From Roseateles terrae (lineage in GTDB: Bacteria > Pseudomonadota > Gammaproteobacteria > Burkholderiales > Burkholderiaceae_C), in assembly GCF_014192155.1 (NCBI RefSeq), contig NZ_JACHXO010000002.1, positions 372,001-436,000 of the forward strand: DNA of 64,000 nucleotides, in the 5' to 3' direction. Position numbers and translations under genes: made by a program. The notes under the pieces are model-generated. The model ran no database searches. It saw only the letters and a list, made by a program, of their open reading frames with translations, and had not been told where the DNA came from. Shown one piece after another: positions 29,428-39,186 of the stretch (positions are counted from its first letter, which is position 1; the number at the start of each line of letters is the position of its first letter).

Positions 29428-31421
29428 CAAACGGGGGAATCGGTGGACGCGGCATCGGCCGCGGCCACCAGAAAAAGCGTGGACATCGGCGGCAGCTGCA
29501 GCACCAGCGCGCCGTGCTCGACCCGGGGTTCGGGTCGGCCTTGCATCCAATCGGTACCGCCGAAGGCTTCGGCATCGGTGTCCAGCAGCAGCTGCCATCC
29601 TGCCCCACCGGAAGGCGAACCGGACGCCGGATCGCAAGGCAGCGGCACGTGATAGTTTTCCCGCGCCACCGGCGTGAAGTTGCTGACCACCACCACCGTC
29701 GCCGCCTCCGGGCAACTGCGGGCAAAGGCGAACACCGACTGCTCGCGATCCCGATCCTGCAGCCATTCAAAGCCGCTGGGCTCCGCCTCCTGCCGATGCA
29801 GCGCCGGCCAGCGCCGGTATACCGCATTGAGGGCCTCCACCAGCCGCTGCACGCCGGCATGCGCAGGGCGCTCCAGCAGTGCCCACGGCAGCGCGGATTC
29901 GAAATCCCATTCCTGCGTCTGCGCGAACTCCTGCCCCATGAACAGCAGCTTCTTGCCGGGGTGGCCCCACATGAAGCCGTAATACGCCCGCAGTGAAGCG
30001 AACCGCTGCCAGTCGCCCGGCGTGTCCCAGCGATCCGGCTGGGCCTGCACGGCGAGCGGCATCTCCGCCAGCGGACGATCGTCGGCCGGCATCTTGGCGA
30101 TCAGCGCGCCTTTGGCATGCACCACCTCGTCGTGCGAGAGCGGCAGCACGAAATTCTCATTGAAGGCGTAGACCAGGCCGAAGGTGATCTTGTCGTGATG
30201 CCACTGCCGGAAGATCGGCAGCTCCCGCATGTAATGCAGGGAGTCGTTCATCCAGCCGAGATTCCACTTGTAGTGAAAGCCCAGGCCGCCCGAGGACGTC
30301 GGTGCCGACACCAGCGGAAATGCCGTCGATTCTTCCGCAATGGTGATGAACCCAGGCACCTCGCGGCCCAGGATTTCATTCATGTGGCGCAGCAGTGCCA
30401 CCGCTTCGAGGTTCTCCCGTCCGCCATGGACATTGGGAATCCACTCGCCCGGCTGGCGGGAATAGTCACGGTAGAGCATGGACGCCACAGCGTCCACGCG
30501 CAGTCCGTCGACGCCGTGACGCTCCGCCCAGAACAGTGCCGCACCACAGAGGAACTGCCGCACCTGCGGCTTGCCGAAGTCGTAGATCAGCGTGTGCCAG
30601 TCCTGATGCCAGCCTTCTCGCGGGTCGGCATATTCGTACAGCGGCGAGCCGTCGAAACGCGCCAGGCCGTGGGGGTCTTCGGGGAAATGCGCCGGCACGA
30701 AGTCCAGCAGCACACCCAGGCCGGCGGCATGGCAGGCCGCAACGAAGCGCTGCAGGCCTTCAGGCGGTCCCAGCCGTGCGGTCGGCGCATGCAGGCCGAG
30801 GGTCTGGTAGCCCCAGGACGGATCAAACGGATATTCGGTGACTGGCAGCAGCTCCACATGGGTGAAGCCGAGTGCGGCGGCATAGGGCGGCAGCTCCCGC
30901 GCCAGCAGGTCCCAGTCCGGGAAGCCGTCATCCTCCCGGCGCCAGGACGTGGGATGCAATTCGTAGATGGACAGTGGCGCCTCGCGCCGATTGGCCTTCG
31001 CCCGTGCGGGCGGCAAGGTCACGGGCGGCGGCAGCCCGGCCACGATGCTGGCATTGTCCGGCCGCAGCTCGCCGCGGAAAGCGTACGGATCGGCCTTGAG
31101 CGGCAGCGGCTGCCCTTGGGCATCGATCACGGCGAACTTGTAGAAGTCGCCAATCGCCGCGTGCGGCACGAAGACTTCCCAGATGCCTGCATCGCCACGC
31201 AACCGCATCGGATGCCGCTCGGCGTCCCAGTCGTTGAAGCTGCCCACCACGCTGACCCGCTGCGCAGCGGGCGCCCAGACGGCAAAGCGGACGCCGTCCC
31301 GCCCTTGCCACTGCAGCGGATGCGCCCCCAGCCACAGCCAGGGCCGCAGATGGTCCCCGGCGGCCAGCAGACGCAGTTCGTCCTCGGGCAGCAGATCGAT
31401 CAGGGACGCATCAACGGACAT
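29427..31421 (-). CDS. glgB: 1,4-alpha-glucan branching enzyme
   Basis: A 664-residue GH13 enzyme that makes alpha-1,6 branches. It contains the CBM48-type domain (FAVWAPAAQRVSVVGSFNDW), the branching-enzyme motif ELHPTSWRRE, DWGYQ-like PSWGYQTLGL, nucleophile Asp310 (LRVDAVASML), acid Glu363 (TIAEEST) and LPLSHDEVVH. The short N-terminus with a single CBM48 corresponds to the shorter GlgB type. It overlaps glgX and lies 68 bases downstream of glgP, so a glgP-glgB-glgX-malQ operon is likely. Confidence 0.95.
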
Positions 31422-31489
31422 GGCGATAGAACAACAACGCGTAGGTCACTCCAGGTCTTGGGTCGGGCTGGGCGGCACCAGCCGCGGAT

Positions 31490-33997
31490 TCAGCCCAGAC
31501 TCTTGGCGGACCAGACCCGATCCACGTATTCCTCGATGGTGCGGTCCGACGAGAACAGTCCCATGCCCGCCATGTTCAGCAGCACGCAGCGCGCCCACGC
31601 GACCGGATCGCGGAACAAGTCGTCCACCCGCTCCTGCGCCTTCACATAATCGGCGAAGTCGGCCATCAGCAGGTAGATGTCCTGGTTCAGCAGCTTGTCG
31701 ACCAGGGCGCGGTATCGACCCGAATCGCCCTGGGAGAAGTCGCCGCGCGAGATCGCATCGATGACGGCCCGCAACTGCGCATTCTGCTCGACATAGTGGC
31801 GCGGCTCGTAGCCCACCGCCTTGAGCGCTTCCACCGCCTCGGTGCGCAGGCCAAAGGTGAACATGTGCTCTTCCCCGAAGGATTCGGCCATCTCGATGTT
31901 GGCGCCGTCCCAGGTGCCAATGGTCAGCGCACCGTTCAGGGCGAACTTCATGTTGCCGGTGCCGGACGCTTCGGTGCCCGCCGTCGAGATCTGCTCCGAC
32001 AGGTCGGCCGCGGGGATGATCAGCTCGGCCAGGCTCACACCGTAGTTGGGCAGGAAGACCAGCTTGAGACGGTCGCCCACACGCGGGTCGCTGTTGATCA
32101 CGCGTCCCACGTCATGCGCCAGCTGGATGATGGACTTGGCCATCACATAGGCCGACGCGGCCTTGCCGGAAATGACCACGGTACGCGGCACCCAGTCCGC
32201 CGTCGGATTGGCGATGATGGCCTGATAACGGGCAATGACATGCAGCACGTTGAGCAGCTGCCGCTTGTATTCGTGGATGCGCTTGATTTGCACATCAAAC
32301 AGGCTGTCCACCGCCACCGTCACACCCAGGTCGCGGCGGATGCGGTCGGCCAGGCGCTGTTTGTTCTCGCGCTTGACGGCCATCAGCGCCTGACCCAGCG
32401 CCGGATCGGCCGCCAGTGGCGTGAGACGGCCCATTTCGTCCAGGCGCTGACGCCAGCCGATGCCGATATTGCGGTCGAGCAGCGCAGACAGACCGGGGTT
32501 GGCCTGCTGCAGCCAGCGGCGCGGTGTGACGCCATTGGTCACGTTATGGAAACGCTCCGGGAACAGCCGCGCGTAGTCGGCAAAGATGGTCTTGACCATC
32601 AGGTCTGAATGAAGCGCCGCCACCCCGTTGACCCGATGCGACGCGACGATGGCCAGCGACGCCATGCGCACCCGGCGCTCGCCGCCCCAGTTGCCCTGGT
32701 GGCCGCCTTCGTCGATGAGCGAGACGCGGCGCACCAGTTCGCCGTCGCCGGGGTACTGCTGCTTCACCTGCTCCAAAAAGCGGTGATTGATCTCATAGAT
32801 GATTTCCAGATGACGCGGCAGCAGGGCCTCGAACAGGCGCACCGGCCAGGTCTCCAGCGCTTCGGGCATCAGCGTGTGATTGGTGTAGCTGACCGCCTGA
32901 CGGGTGATGGACCAGGCCTGGTCCCAGGCCATGCCGTGCTCATCCAGCAGCAGGCGCATCAGCTCGGCCGGGGCCAGCGCCGGATGCGTGTCGTTCAGAT
33001 GGATGGCGTTGGCGCGGCCCAGCTGCTCCAGCGTCCCGAACTCCTGCAGGTGGCGCGCGATCAGGTCCTGCAGCGAGGCGCTGACGAGGAAGGCCTCCTG
33101 CTTCAGGCGCAGCTGGCGGCCGGCGTCGGTGCTGTCGTCGGGATAAAGAACCCAGTTGATCGCATCGGCGGCCACACGGTGAGCGGCGGCGGCCTGATGA
33201 TCGCCGCGGCAGAAGGCAGCAAAGTCGATCGGCGCTTCCGCCTGGGCATGCCACTGGCGCAGCGTCGAGACGCGCTGGGTGTGGTGGGCCGGCACGATGA
33301 AGTCGTAGGCTTGCGCCACGAGATGGTCAGCCGGCACCCAGCGGCGCGCACCGCCCGCATCCACTTCCACATGACCGCCAAAGCCCACGAGATAACGCAG
33401 CTCGGGCCGCATCACTTCCCAGGGATTGCCCTGCGCCATCCAGTCATCCGGCGCTTCGACCTGACGGCCATTCTGGATGCCCTGCGCGAACATCCCATAT
33501 TGATAACGCAGGCCATACCCGAAGGACGGCAGGCCCAGCTCGGCGAAGGAATCCAGGAAGCAGGCGGCCAGGCGGCCGAGGCCGCCATTGCCCAGCGCAG
33601 CGTCCGGCTCACGTTCCAGCACGTCCGGCAGCGTATGGCCCTCGGCGGTGAAGGCGGCGCGCACCGTCTCTTCCAGACCCAGCGCGGCCAGGGCATTGCC
33701 CAGGGCACGGCCCATCAGGAATTCCATCGACAGATAGTGCACACGACGCACCGACGCCTTGAGGCCGCGACGGGCGTCTTCGGCCTGCGTGTCGGCCCAG
33801 CGCTGGGCCAGCAGTTCACGGCAGGCATGGGCGGCGGCGCGCAGCAGGGCTTGCGGGCTGGCCGCTTCGCCGCCGACATGCAGCTCGCGCTGCAGCGCCA
33901 GTTGGAAAGCGACGCTCAGGTCGGAAGAAGCGGTGGGAGTCGTCATGGCATCACCGGTGGGAAAGGTGGACAGGGCACGGGAGGCAGCGGCATTCAT
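31490..33997 (-). CDS. glgP: glycogen/maltodextrin phosphorylase
   Basis: An 835-residue GT35 phosphorylase that releases glucose-1-phosphate from alpha-1,4 glucans. The pyridoxal-phosphate signature is EASGTGNMKFALNG with Lys684, and the upstream PLP/phosphate region (IHEYKRQLLN, FLPNYGVSLAE) is intact. The N-terminal landmark YLSMEFLMGRAL is present. The ATG at 33997 and one at 33946 (MTTPTASSD) are both possible, neither with a strong ribosome site. It is the first gene of the minus-strand group, divergent from malK. A perfect operator-like palindrome lies 86 bases upstream. Confidence 0.95.
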   Translation of the reverse strand: MNAAASRALSTFPTGDAMTTPTASSDLSVAFQLALQRELHVGGEAASPQALLRAAAHACRELLAQRWADTQAEDARRGLKASVRRVHYLSMEFLMGRALGNALAALGLEETVRAAFTAEGHTLPDVLEREPDAALGNGGLGRLAACFLDSFAELGLPSFGYGLRYQYGMFAQGIQNGRQVEAPDDWMAQGNPWEVMRPELRYLVGFGGHVEVDAGGARRWVPADHLVAQAYDFIVPAHHTQRVSTLRQWHAQAEAPIDFAAFCRGDHQAAAAHRVAADAINWVLYPDDSTDAGRQLRLKQEAFLVSASLQDLIARHLQEFGTLEQLGRANAIHLNDTHPALAPAELMRLLLDEHGMAWDQAWSITRQAVSYTNHTLMPEALETWPVRLFEALLPRHLEIIYEINHRFLEQVKQQYPGDGELVRRVSLIDEGGHQGNWGGERRVRMASLAIVASHRVNGVAALHSDLMVKTIFADYARLFPERFHNVTNGVTPRRWLQQANPGLSALLDRNIGIGWRQRLDEMGRLTPLAADPALGQALMAVKRENKQRLADRIRRDLGVTVAVDSLFDVQIKRIHEYKRQLLNVLHVIARYQAIIANPTADWVPRTVVISGKAASAYVMAKSIIQLAHDVGRVINSDPRVGDRLKLVFLPNYGVSLAELIIPAADLSEQISTAGTEASGTGNMKFALNGALTIGTWDGANIEMAESFGEEHMFTFGLRTEAVEALKAVGYEPRHYVEQNAQLRAVIDAISRGDFSQGDSGRYRALVDKLLNQDIYLLMADFADYVKAQERVDDLFRDPVAWARCVLLNMAGMGLFSSDRTIEEYVDRVWSAKSLG

Positions 33998-34082
33998 AGG
34001 GTGTTCAGCGATGGGGCCGACAGCTCGCGGCCTCTACAGTGCGGTAGACGGCTGAAGTATCCACCAAGCGCCTGTAGTTTTC

Positions 34083-34097
34083 TGTAGTTTGACTACA
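34083..34097. promoter_or_regulatory. perfect TGTAGT-N3-ACTACA palindrome between glgP and malK
   Basis: TGTAGTTTGACTACA has perfect six-base arms around a three-base centre. A second TGTAGTTT half-site begins exactly ten bases earlier (34073), i.e. one helical turn. The architecture (15 bp, TGTA...TACA ends) is that of the HexR operators of RpiR-family regulators, whose known gammaproteobacterial consensus is TGTAATTAAATTACA. It is placed to control both the glg operon and the mal operon. Confidence 0.75.
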
Positions 34098-34171
34098 TCG
34101 GGTTATCCCGGATCCAGCGGCAAGTGATTGATTCATATTGATTCCGCTCCGAGAACACGCGTTTCACCGCG

Positions 34172-34200
34172 TTGTGACCGCGCTGTACGCCATGTATATT
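34172..34200 (+). promoter_or_regulatory. sigma-70-like promoter of the malK operon
   Basis: TTGTGA (34172-34177), a 17-base spacer and TATATT (34195-34200) form a good sigma-70 match, 110 bases before the malK GTG. The palindrome lies about 110-120 bases upstream of the expected transcription start. Confidence 0.6.
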
Positions 34201-34309
34201 CTCTACAAATGACAGCAACCGGCTGCAAGGTGGCCCGGTCGTTTGTCGCATCCATTCCAATGAGCGAGACAGGCAGTCCCCGCCCGGGCGGCGGCTGCGG
34301 AGGTATCAA

Positions 34310-35410
34310 GTGGCGGACGTGAAGCTGCAAGCCGTGGTCAAGGCCTATGGCGAGACCAAGATCCTGCACGGCATCGACCTGGAGATCCGGGACGGCGAAT
34401 TCATGGTGTTCGTGGGCCCGTCCGGCTGCGGCAAATCCACCCTGCTGCGCACCATCGCCGGGCTGGAAGACATCACCGGTGGCGAGATGCGCATTGGCGG
34501 GCGGCTGGTCAACGAGGTGCCCCCGGCTGAACGCGGCATTGCCATGGTGTTCCAGAGCTACGCGCTCTACCCGCACATGAATCTCTACGAGAACATGGCG
34601 TTCGGGCTGAAGCTGGCCAAGGTGCCGAAGGACGAGATCGACCGCGCCGTCCGGTATGCGGCGCGCATCCTCCATATTGAACACCTGCTGGACCGCAAAC
34701 CCAAAGACCTGTCCGGCGGGCAGCGCCAGCGTGTGGCCATTGGCCGCGCCATCGTGCGCAAGCCGGAGGTGTTCCTCTTCGACGAGCCGCTGTCCAATCT
34801 GGACGCCGCGCTGCGGGTGCGCATGCGGTATGAATTCGCCAAGCTGCATGAGGACCTCAAGACCACCATGGTCTATGTGACCCATGACCAGGTGGAGGCG
34901 ATGACGCTGGCCGACCGCATCGTGGTGCTGTCTGCCGGACGCATCGAGCAGGTGGGCACGCCCATTGAGCTTTATGAGCATCCGGACAATCTGTTTGTGG
35001 CCGGGTTCATCGGCAGTCCGCGGATGAACTTCGTGGCAGCGGAGGTGGTGGAGGCATCGGCCACGCAGGCGCTGGTGAAGCTCGCCGGCGGCGCGTTGAT
35101 CCGGGCCGACGTTGATGCGTCGCGTGCCCGCCCCGGAGACACCGTGACGCTGGGCATTCGCCCCGAACATTTCCAGGTCGGCGGTGACAGCAACCTGCTG
35201 CAGACGACAGTCACCTTTGTGGAATCGCTGGGCGGCTCCACCCATGCCTACTGCGACTACCCCGGCGCGGAAGAAGCACTGACCTGCGAATTCGACGGAC
35301 GCACCCGCGTGCGGACCGGCGACGCCCTCAGTCTCTTCGTGTCGCCAGACGCCTGTTATCTGTTTGATGCCGAGGGCCTGGCGTTCCGCCGTCTGGGAGT
35401 GCCGGCATGA
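34310..35410 (+). CDS. malK: maltodextrin ABC transporter ATP-binding protein
   Basis: A 366-residue ATPase of the MalK/UgpC type. Walker A GPSGCGKST, Q-loop FQSYALYPHMN, signature LSGGQRQRVAIG, Walker B VFLFDEPLSNLD and the switch VTHDQVEAM are all intact, followed by the C-terminal TOBE/regulatory region (about residues 235-366). The GTG at 34310 is chosen for the strong GGAGGT five bases upstream. It is the first gene of malK-malE-malF-malG-amylase and overlaps malE by four bases. The substrate is inferred from neighbours. Confidence 0.92.
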   Translation: MADVKLQAVVKAYGETKILHGIDLEIRDGEFMVFVGPSGCGKSTLLRTIAGLEDITGGEMRIGGRLVNEVPPAERGIAMVFQSYALYPHMNLYENMAFGLKLAKVPKDEIDRAVRYAARILHIEHLLDRKPKDLSGGQRQRVAIGRAIVRKPEVFLFDEPLSNLDAALRVRMRYEFAKLHEDLKTTMVYVTHDQVEAMTLADRIVVLSAGRIEQVGTPIELYEHPDNLFVAGFIGSPRMNFVAAEVVEASATQALVKLAGGALIRADVDASRARPGDTVTLGIRPEHFQVGGDSNLLQTTVTFVESLGGSTHAYCDYPGAEEALTCEFDGRTRVRTGDALSLFVSPDACYLFDAEGLAFRRLGVPA

Positions 35411-36657
35411 GCCTGGCCGGAACGCTCATGCGCCGCGCGCGGACCTACGACGCGCAGCAACGCCCCCTGCGCGCCTTCGCCATGGCCCTGCTGGTGGCCC
35501 TGCCGCTGCTCGGCGCCCATCAGAAGGCCCGGGCCGAGGGGCCGCCGCGTCTGCTGGTCTGGATCAATGGCGACAAGGCCTACAACGGCCTGCAGAAGGT
35601 CGGCAATGCCTTCGAGCAGGCCACCGGTGTCAAGGTGGTGGTGGAGCATCCGGTCGATGCGCCGGACAAGTTCCAGCAGGCCACCGGCGCCGGCAAAGGG
35701 CCGGACGTGTTCTGCTGGCCGCATGACCGCGTGGGCGAATGGGCCAAGGCCGGCCTGATCACACCGGTGCAACCGCGGCGCCAGCTGTATGAGGAACTGG
35801 AACCGAGCACCTGGGAGGCCTTCCGTTATCAGGGCCGGTTCTGGGGCTACCCCATCGCGATTGAAGCCAGCGGCCTCATCTACAACAAGGCGCTGGTGAA
35901 ACAGCCGCCGGCCACCTTCGAGCAGGTCATCGCCCTCGACCGCAGCCTCAAGGCCCGCGGCAAAAGTGCCATCCTCTGGGACTACAACAAGAGCTTCTTC
36001 ACCTGGCCGATTCTGGCCGGCGCGGGCGGCGTCATCTTTGGCCGCAATGCGCAGGGGGACTTCGATCCTTCGCAGGTGCAGGTCAACAACGACGGTGCCC
36101 TGGCCGGCGCGCAGGTGCTGGACCGGTTGATCAAGGACGGCGTCATGCCCAAGGGCGCGCGCTACTCCGAAATGGAGTCGGGCTTTGCACGCGGCGAAAT
36201 TGCGATGATGATCTCCGGCCCCTGGGCCTGGGACAACGCCCGCAAGGCAGGCATCGACTTCGGCGTCGCGCCCATTCCATCGGCCGTGCCGGGCCGACCT
36301 TCCCGCTCCTTCGTGGGCGTGCTGGGCTGCATGATCGCGGCGCCGTCGCGTCAGAAGGACCTCGCCCGGGAGTTCATCGAATGGCACCTGATGCGTCCCG
36401 CCTCGCTCAAGGTGCTGGATGCCGACGTGCCCATTGGCGTGCCGGCCAACAAGGCCTTCTATGCGGAGCTGTCGGTGAACCCGCTGATCCGGGCCACGAT
36501 GGAAAACGCCCGCGCCGGTGCGCCGATTCCCAATGTCCCTGAAGTGGGACGCTTCTGGACCGCGATGGATGCGGCCCTGGAAGCCATCACCAATGGACTG
36601 CAAAGCCCCAAGGACGCCCTGGATGGTGCTTCGGGCCGGATGCTGCTCAAGCCATGA
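35407..36657 (+). CDS. malE: maltose/maltodextrin-binding periplasmic protein
   Basis: A 416-residue family 1 extracellular solute-binding protein. A long basic N-region precedes the hydrophobic core (AMALLVALPLLG) with cleavage expected after ARA near residue 43; there is no lipobox, so it should be free in the periplasm. The mature part follows MalE closely: LLVWINGDKAYNGL, GPDVFCWPHDRVGEWAKAG, PIAIEASGLIYNK, ISGPWAWDNARKAGIDFGV. It delivers maltodextrins to MalFG. It overlaps both malK and malF by four bases. Confidence 0.93.
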   Translation: MSLAGTLMRRARTYDAQQRPLRAFAMALLVALPLLGAHQKARAEGPPRLLVWINGDKAYNGLQKVGNAFEQATGVKVVVEHPVDAPDKFQQATGAGKGPDVFCWPHDRVGEWAKAGLITPVQPRRQLYEELEPSTWEAFRYQGRFWGYPIAIEASGLIYNKALVKQPPATFEQVIALDRSLKARGKSAILWDYNKSFFTWPILAGAGGVIFGRNAQGDFDPSQVQVNNDGALAGAQVLDRLIKDGVMPKGARYSEMESGFARGEIAMMISGPWAWDNARKAGIDFGVAPIPSAVPGRPSRSFVGVLGCMIAAPSRQKDLAREFIEWHLMRPASLKVLDADVPIGVPANKAFYAELSVNPLIRATMENARAGAPIPNVPEVGRFWTAMDAALEAITNGLQSPKDALDGASGRMLLKP

Positions 36658-38279
36658 ATGCCACCCCTGCTTCCGCGCTGTCCTTGAAGGGCGCGCTCGA
36701 CGATTCGCCGCTGGCCCAGCGCTACAGCATCCAGCCGCCCGGCCTGCTGCAGCGCGTGGCCCGCTGGCTTTACTGGCCGGTGGTGGCGCTGATTGCCCTG
36801 GCCGCGCTCTACCTCGTCTACACCCTGTACGCCGGCGGCCAGACCTGGTGGGCGCTCGGCACGCTGGCGCTGTTCGGCGCCGGCTTCGGCATCTACCTCA
36901 ACCAGAGCGGCTTCGCCTGGCGCTATCTGTTCCCCGGCATCACCGGCATGCTGGTGTTCATCGCCTTCCCGCTGCTCTACACCACGCAGATCGGTTTCAC
37001 GAATTACTCCTCGGCCCACCTGCTGAGCCAGGAGCGGGTGCGGGACTATCTGCTGGAGCAGCATGAAGCCCTGCCCGACCGGGTGCGGGACTATGCGCTC
37101 CATGCACAAGGCCGGGAGTTCCGGCTGGTGCTGCGGCATCCGGACACGGGGGCGGTGGAATGGGTGACGCCGCCGGTGGCGCTGCGCGGCGACAAGCCGG
37201 TGGATGTGACCGTGCTGCCGGCCAGCCAGGCCGCTGATGTCGACCTCGGCCCGGCGTTGTCCCTGCGTGAGCGGGTGCAGCACCGGGAGGCCCTGTCCCA
37301 TCTGCGCCTGCGCCTGCCGGGTGAGACTGCCGAGGCGGACGTGCTGCATTACCTGGGACTGCGTGAATTCGGCCCGATCCGGCGCCACTTCGAGGAACAG
37401 CCCGACGGCAGCCTGCTGCGCACGGCAGACGGCCAGCGCTTCTCGCCCAATGCCCGCACCGGCTATTACGAGAACCAGGCCGGTGAGCATCTGCAGCCGG
37501 GCTACAAGGTGATGGTGGGCTGGCAGAACTACGCCCGCATGGTGCTGGACCCCGACTTCCGCGGCCCATTCCTGTCCATCTTCACCTGGACGGTGGTCTT
37601 CTCGCTGCTGACCGTCGTGTTTGCCACGGCCATCGGCATGATGCTGGCGGTGCTGCTGAATTGGGAGGACCTGCGATTCCGAGGCACCTATCGCACGCTG
37701 CTGTTCCTGCCGTATGCGGTGCCGGGCTTCATCAGCATCCTGGTGTTCAAAGGTCTCTTCAATCAGAACTTCGGCGAGATCAACGCCATTTTGGATGCGC
37801 TGTTCGGCGTGAAGCCCGCCTGGTTTGCCGATCCGCTGCTGGCCAAGACGATGCTGCTGATCGTGAACGTCTGGCTGGGGTATCCCTACATCATGATCCT
37901 GGCGGCCGGCCTGCTGAAGGCCATTCCGGCGGATCTGTACGAGGCCTCCGCCATTGCCGGCGCCGGTCCCCTGACCAACTTCTTCAAGATCACCGTTCCG
38001 CTGATCATCAAGCCGCTGTCGCCGCTGCTGGTGGCGGCCTTCGCTTTCAACTTCAACAACTTCGTCGTGATTGCGTTGCTGACCGACGGGCGGCCGGACT
38101 ACCTGTCCAGCAAGATTCCCGCGGGGCAGACCGACATCCTGGTGAGCTACACCTACCGCATCGCCTTCCGCGACTCGGGGTCGGACTTTGGCCTGGCCGC
38201 CGCGATCTCCACCCTGATCTTCTTCCTCGTGGCGGCAATGTCGCTGCTGAACCTGAGGCTGATGAGGAAGCAATCGTGA
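36654..38279 (+). CDS. malF: maltodextrin ABC transporter permease MalF
   Basis: A 541-residue inner-membrane permease with about eight transmembrane helices. A large periplasmic insertion (about residues 125-285) lies between the N-terminal and core helices, as in enteric MalF where it contacts MalE. The cytoplasmic EAA loop reads [20 protein letters not shown]. Length and layout agree with the MalF family. Its ATG overlaps the malE stop. Confidence 0.93.
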   Translation: MNATPASALSLKGALDDSPLAQRYSIQPPGLLQRVARWLYWPVVALIALAALYLVYTLYAGGQTWWALGTLALFGAGFGIYLNQSGFAWRYLFPGITGMLVFIAFPLLYTTQIGFTNYSSAHLLSQERVRDYLLEQHEALPDRVRDYALHAQGREFRLVLRHPDTGAVEWVTPPVALRGDKPVDVTVLPASQAADVDLGPALSLRERVQHREALSHLRLRLPGETAEADVLHYLGLREFGPIRRHFEEQPDGSLLRTADGQRFSPNARTGYYENQAGEHLQPGYKVMVGWQNYARMVLDPDFRGPFLSIFTWTVVFSLLTVVFATAIGMMLAVLLNWEDLRFRGTYRTLLFLPYAVPGFISILVFKGLFNQNFGEINAILDALFGVKPAWFADPLLAKTMLLIVNVWLGYPYIMILAAGLLKAIPADLYEASAIAGAGPLTNFFKITVPLIIKPLSPLLVAAFAFNFNNFVVIALLTDGRPDYLSSKIPAGQTDILVSYTYRIAFRDSGSDFGLAAAISTLIFFLVAAMSLLNLRLMRKQS

Positions 38280-38295
38280 GCAAGGGAGCCCACTG

Positions 38296-39186
38296 ATGGC
38301 CATCGTTCGAGGTAAACAGGCCCGCTGGCGGGTCTTCGCGGCCCACGCGGTGCTGTGGGTCTTCCTGGCGATCACGCTGTTCCCGCTGCTGGCGGTGGTG
38401 TCGATTTCGCTGCGGCCCGGCAACTTTGCCACCGGACAGCTGATTCCATCCGAGATCAGTCTGGAGCACTGGAAGCTGGCGCTGGGCATTCCGTATCAGG
38501 CCGCCGACGGCTCCATGGTGCAGCCGCCCTTCCCGGTGCTGACCTGGCTGTGGAATTCGATCAAGGTGGCGACGATCTCGGCCCTGCTGATCGTGGCCTT
38601 CTCCACCACCGCGGCCTATGCATTTGCGCGGCTGCGCTTCCGCTTCAAGAGCGCCATTCTCAACAGCATGCTGCTGCTGCAGATGTTCCCCGCGGTGCTG
38701 GCCCTGGTGGCCATCTACGCGATTTTTGAAACCATCGGGGCGTATGTACCGTGGCTGGGCATCGAGACCCATGCGGGGCTGGTGGTGGCCTACCTCGGCG
38801 GCGTGGCGACCCACATCTGGACCATCAAGGGCTACTTCGAGACCATCCCCGTGGAGATCGAAGAGAACGCCAAGGTGGACGGCGCCACCCACTGGCAGGC
38901 CTTCCGGCTGGTGCTGCTGCCGATGGCGGTGCCCATCCTGATGGTGGTCTTCGTGCTGGCCTTCATCGGGGTCATCATCGAATATCCGGTGGCGTCGGTG
39001 CTGCTGCGGGAAGAGGGCAACCTGACCCTGGCGGTCGGCTCCAAATACTTCCTGCACGACCAGCGCTTCCTCTGGGGCGACTTCGCCGCTGCGGCGGTGC
39101 TGTCCGGCTTGCCCATCACCCTGGTGTTCACCATCGCGCAGCGCTGGATTGTGTCGGGGCTGACGGCCGGCGGCGTGAAGGGATGA
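38296..39186 (+). CDS. malG: maltodextrin ABC transporter permease MalG
   Basis: A 296-residue permease with six predicted transmembrane helices and the EAA loop [21 protein letters not shown] ribosome site AGGGAG lies seven bases before the ATG. It pairs with MalF to form the channel. Its stop overlaps the start of the following amylase gene (ATGA), tying that enzyme to the transport operon. Confidence 0.93.
   Translation: MAIVRGKQARWRVFAAHAVLWVFLAITLFPLLAVVSISLRPGNFATGQLIPSEISLEHWKLALGIPYQAADGSMVQPPFPVLTWLWNSIKVATISALLIVAFSTTAAYAFARLRFRFKSAILNSMLLLQMFPAVLALVAIYAIFETIGAYVPWLGIETHAGLVVAYLGGVATHIWTIKGYFETIPVEIEENAKVDGATHWQAFRLVLLPMAVPILMVVFVLAFIGVIIEYPVASVLLREEGNLTLAVGSKYFLHDQRFLWGDFAAAAVLSGLPITLVFTIAQRWIVSGLTAGGVKG

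Larger units (their letters stand above)
33998..34309. other. glgP-malK divergent intergenic region
   Basis: The 312 bp hold no credible gene. They contain the palindrome at 34083-34097 with an extra half-site at 34073, a malK-directed promoter at 34172-34200 and the malK ribosome site GGAGGT at 34299-34304. A lower GC content than the flanks is evident around 34125-34210. Confidence 0.8.
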
